Positions 61,526 to 64,000 of a stretch of 64,000 nucleotides of DNA are shown here, one piece after another (position 1 is the stretch's first letter; each line of letters begins with the position of its first letter). The stretch comes from Candidatus Riflebacteria bacterium HGW-Riflebacteria-1. Its GTDB lineage: Bacteria > Muiribacteriota > Ozemobacteria > Ozemobacterales > Ozemobacteraceae. A program made the translations under genes and the position numbers. The notes under the pieces were generated by a model. That model saw nothing but the letters and a program-made list of their open reading frames with translations. It had not been told where the DNA came from and ran no database searches. The DNA lies in assembly GCA_002839445.1 (NCBI GenBank), contig PGYB01000005.1, positions 186,001 through 250,000 of the forward strand, read 5' to 3'.

Positions 61526-63277
61526 ATGCCAGCGTCTGCAAATAACAGTAAAAGATTCATTATCAGCCTGCTGCTGATAATGGTATCGTTTGTTCTGCTG
61601 TTCGTGATTTCTTACCAGAGCCTCAGATTTCAGGAACAGGTGTTGACCAGTCAGAATCGCCGCGAAAAGCTGAGCCGGCTTGATCAGATCAGCAGCGACT
61701 TTTTTGCGCGTCTGGCAAGCGTGCCGGTTCTGGGAAGCGCGATTCCGCTGCCGTTTGCCCGGCCGACTTTTCCGATGCTGCAAGCTCCAGAGAGCAGTCG
61801 CGCCCGCCAGACCTTTTTAAAAATGGCGATTTTACCAGAACAGAGGCCGGCTCTTCTTATCGAGGCTGAGCTGAATGCAACCGCCGAAGAACAGAGTTTC
61901 TGGCGCTATCTTCTGGTGAGCGAGTATTTTAAAGGGGGCAGTTACTTTGAAATGCGGCGCACAGCCTTTCAGCTCATTGACTCAAGTTTTGATTTTCTGC
62001 TTGATAGCGGAAGAACGCTGAAAACCGAAGCTACGATAAAGGTTGCTGAATCATTTTTGCGTGAGAACAATCCTGAAGCCGCCAGACTCTGGCTAAGCCG
62101 CTTGCGCACCATGCCAGCCCCAGCCGTGTTGCCTGAGAAGCCAGAGGACTGGTTTGCTGCACGTCTGCCGGCCGAATCAGGATCATGGTTGCGATTGCTG
62201 TTCAGTTGTTATCAGCTTTCATATTCTGAGCAGATTGTGCCGGGCTGGCGCGGCTCTGGCGATCATGATGCATTGATTCTGAGGCATAAGGATGGTTTGT
62301 TTGCTTTCTCGGCCGGGATGGTCATTTCAGCGTTGCAGCAACGTTTTTCGGAAAACGGTTTTGCTGACGTGTCGAGGCTCAGCTTCACAAACGCTGATGA
62401 TTCTGACCATCTCCTGGCAAACTCTAACGGGTTGCGCGTCGCATTGCGTAACGAGCTTCCGGCCGCGATTCCTGGTGGCTTTCTTCTGCTTCTGCTGTTG
62501 ACTTCAATCGGTATCTCCGGGCTCTTTATTTTTGCACTCCACGAATGGCAACTGCTGCAGAAGGCGCGACTGCTCGACGAAGAAGAGCAATTTTTCAGGC
62601 AGACAGCGCATGACCTGAAGACCCCGATTACCATTGTCAGCTTTCTTGCCGAAACACTGGCGCTTAAGCGCTATAAGAACGAAGATCAACAGAATCGTTA
62701 CCTCAGTCAACTGCAGGCTGAGACACAAAAAGCCGCCGAACTCTTCGATCGTCTGCTGCTTTCAGTGCGCTTGCGCAAAAGGGCAGTCAGTGCCGATCTG
62801 AAAAATGTCATAGTTTGTGATGCGCTTAAGAGCTTGTTGATGCGCTTTAATACACGCATGTCAGGCTGGGAAATCAGCGAACAATATGATGAGGTTGCGC
62901 AGATAATGGCTGACCCGGACATGTTTGAGCGCGTGATGATCAACCTGGTTGAAAACGTAATCAGGCACGCCGCTGCGGGCCGGCAGCTTGCTTTGCGTGT
63001 CTGCTCGCACAAAACTGGCGCTGGCGCTGAAATAGCCGTGATGGTAGGCGACCGCGGCAGCACTTTTCCAATCGACATAAAAAACGAAAAGCTCGACCTG
63101 CTTAACAATGGTCTGCCTTATCGCCAGGAGCGCGGCGGCAGTGGCACCGGGCTGTTTCTGGTCAGGCAGATCATGCAGACGCACGGCGGACAATTTCATG
63201 CCACCAGAAGAGATGGCGGCGGAATTTGGATGATTACCACCTGGAGGGCGGCTGATGACGAGAATTCTGGTAATTGA
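61526..63277 (+). CDS. Membrane sensor histidine kinase
   Basis: A 583-residue kinase. One membrane helix at about 10-32, a large extracytoplasmic sensor region (about 33-310) with no recognised fold, and a second helix near 315-337. The H-box is QTAHDLKTPI with H362. Then come the N-box NLVENVIRHA, G1 VGDRGSTF and G2 GGSGTGLFLV. It is complete. It overlaps the response regulator gene by 23 bases, so the pair is coupled. The start has no Shine-Dalgarno sequence; see the promoter. Confidence 0.92.
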   Translation: MPASANNSKRFIISLLLIMVSFVLLFVISYQSLRFQEQVLTSQNRREKLSRLDQISSDFFARLASVPVLGSAIPLPFARPTFPMLQAPESSRARQTFLKMAILPEQRPALLIEAELNATAEEQSFWRYLLVSEYFKGGSYFEMRRTAFQLIDSSFDFLLDSGRTLKTEATIKVAESFLRENNPEAARLWLSRLRTMPAPAVLPEKPEDWFAARLPAESGSWLRLLFSCYQLSYSEQIVPGWRGSGDHDALILRHKDGLFAFSAGMVISALQQRFSENGFADVSRLSFTNADDSDHLLANSNGLRVALRNELPAAIPGGFLLLLLLTSIGISGLFIFALHEWQLLQKARLLDEEEQFFRQTAHDLKTPITIVSFLAETLALKRYKNEDQQNRYLSQLQAETQKAAELFDRLLLSVRLRKRAVSADLKNVIVCDALKSLLMRFNTRMSGWEISEQYDEVAQIMADPDMFERVMINLVENVIRHAAAGRQLALRVCSHKTGAGAEIAVMVGDRGSTFPIDIKNEKLDLLNNGLPYRQERGGSGTGLFLVRQIMQTHGGQFHATRRDGGGIWMITTWRAADDENSGN

Positions 63278-63929
63278 GGACGAGCAGGTTATTCGCGAAC
63301 TGCTTTGTGACAATCTCGAATTCGATGGTTTTGAACCTGTCGCTGCCGCCAGCCTTGCCGAAGGCGAAGAGGCGCTCAAGCTGAAGCTGCCCGATATGGT
63401 GCTGCTTGACTTGAATCTGCCTGATGGCAATGGTTCTGACCGCCTCAAGGTGTGGCGCGGTGCTGGCATGAGTTTGCCGGTTATTATCTGCACGGTGCGT
63501 GACCGTGAGATCGATATCATCAAGGCCCTCGACGCTGGCGCCGATGATTATATAACCAAGCCGTTCCGGATACGTGAACTGATCGCCAGAGTCAGGGCGG
63601 TTCTGCGTAGAGCGTGCAATGGTAACGAAAGTCGGCCGCCCAGAATCGGTCGCCTCGATGTTGATTTTGCCGCGCGCGTTGCCAGTTGTGCTGAAGAGCG
63701 GGTTAATCTGACGACGACAGAGTGGCAGATGCTTGAATACCTGTGGAACAACAAGAATCAGGTGCTGAGCCGCGAACAGATTATTGATCGCATCTGGGGC
63801 ATCAGCGAGCTGGAAGACAGCCGCGCTGTTGATGTGCATATCGGCCGCCTGCGCCGGAAAATCGAAGCCCACACCGAGCCGGAAACATTGCTGACCGTGC
63901 GCGGTTTTGGTTACACCCTGAAAATATGA
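63255..63929 (+). CDS. OmpR/PhoB-family response regulator
   Basis: A 224-residue regulator. Receiver domain with acidic pair near E8-D9, phosphoacceptor D52 (LLDLNLPDGNG) and K102 (ITKPF). The C-terminal winged helix has LTTTEWQMLEYLWNNKNQVLSREQIIDRIWG and DSRAVDVHIGRLRRKI. Works with the preceding kinase. A pair of TTGTTAC direct repeats just after its stop may be its operator for the next gene. Confidence 0.95.
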   Translation: MTRILVIEDEQVIRELLCDNLEFDGFEPVAAASLAEGEEALKLKLPDMVLLDLNLPDGNGSDRLKVWRGAGMSLPVIICTVRDREIDIIKALDAGADDYITKPFRIRELIARVRAVLRRACNGNESRPPRIGRLDVDFAARVASCAEERVNLTTTEWQMLEYLWNNKNQVLSREQIIDRIWGISELEDSRAVDVHIGRLRRKIEAHTEPETLLTVRGFGYTLKI

Positions 63930-63930
63930 A

Positions 63931-63948
63931 TTGTTACCAACTTGTTAC
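63931..63948. promoter_or_regulatory. TTGTTAC direct repeats, possible OmpR-family operator
   Basis: Two identical TTGTTAC units at 63931-63937 and 63942-63948, 11 bases apart start to start, the helical spacing used by PhoB/OmpR dimers. They lie two bases after the response regulator stop. A GATAAT-like -10 follows before the window ends. Confidence 0.55.
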
Positions 63949-64000
63949 ATGATCGACATCTGACTGCAACATCAGAACCAGATAATAACGATAGCGAAGA

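Noticed and set aside
1..64000. CRISPR arrays, transposases, integrases, phage genes
   Set aside because: None seen: no regular short repeats with unique spacers and no reading frame with these families' motifs.

Overview
The window reads as a chromosomal segment of a Gram-negative-type (diderm) bacterium of moderate GC content. It carries almost only vertical housekeeping genes mixed with lineage-specific envelope genes. Diderm evidence is an SLH-domain porin ending in Phe, a PorV/FadL-like barrel protein, a lipoprotein, and many signal-peptide TPR and beta-propeller proteins. It also carries genes typical of Firmicutes (hprK, yvcK, whiA, mrnC, long-form hpf, AhrC-like argR). This mix, with pilin-like operons and unusual TPR proteins, suggests a deep-branching diderm lineage such as Candidatus Riflebacteria; that placement is inference without any search. 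No CRISPR array, prophage, transposase or rRNA gene was seen.

Layout. 1-6.0 kb: a truncated membrane sensor kinase, then the minus-strand operon argR-argG-argH-(BaiN-like flavoprotein) under a consensus promoter covered by two ARG boxes. 6.0-16.5 kb: leuS, a response-regulator/RsbW-type ATPase fusion, a TPR protein with a decayed protease domain, an MBL hydrolase, a YdjM-like membrane protein, a HemW-like radical SAM enzyme, a periplasmic trypsin-like protease and a membrane TPR protein. 16.7-24.4 kb: a six-gene envelope cluster (SLH porin, lipoprotein, glucodextranase-type DOMON protein, barrel protein, two secreted proteins). 24.4-28.6 kb: lgt-hprK-yvcK-whiA. 28.7-33 kb: a 210-bp dispersed repeat and a pilin/PilX/membrane spermidine-synthase-like operon. 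33.1-42 kb: a Tat-signal radical SAM enzyme, a secreted partner, and a minus-strand cluster of two beta-propellers, a TPR protein and a 915-residue secreted protein. 42.4-46.4 kb: hpf, a PTS IIA gene and secA. 46.5-52.6 kb: the second copy of the repeat, a second pilin/PilX pair, prfB with its programmed frameshift, a large PilX-like protein, a TPR protein and a 28-residue membrane peptide. 52.6-56.3 kb: a small HTH-like protein, cysS, mrnC, rlmB. 56.3-61.5 kb: the translation block tRNA-Thr/Tyr/Thr-tuf-rpmG-tRNA-Trp-secE-nusG-rplKAJL with an L10 leader and a terminator, not followed by rpoBC. 61.5-64 kb: a two-component system with a possible operator.

How it fits together. Arginine synthesis is autoregulated through ArgR. 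HprK, a IIA domain, YvcK and WhiA suggest metabolic regulation without sugar transport. Lgt and SecA serve the abundant exported proteins. The most unusual material is the envelope cluster, the propeller/TPR/915-residue cluster, the duplicated pilin pairs, the exported-looking radical SAM enzyme, and several promoters whose -10 box lies only 7-8 bases before the start codon (likely leaderless mRNAs).
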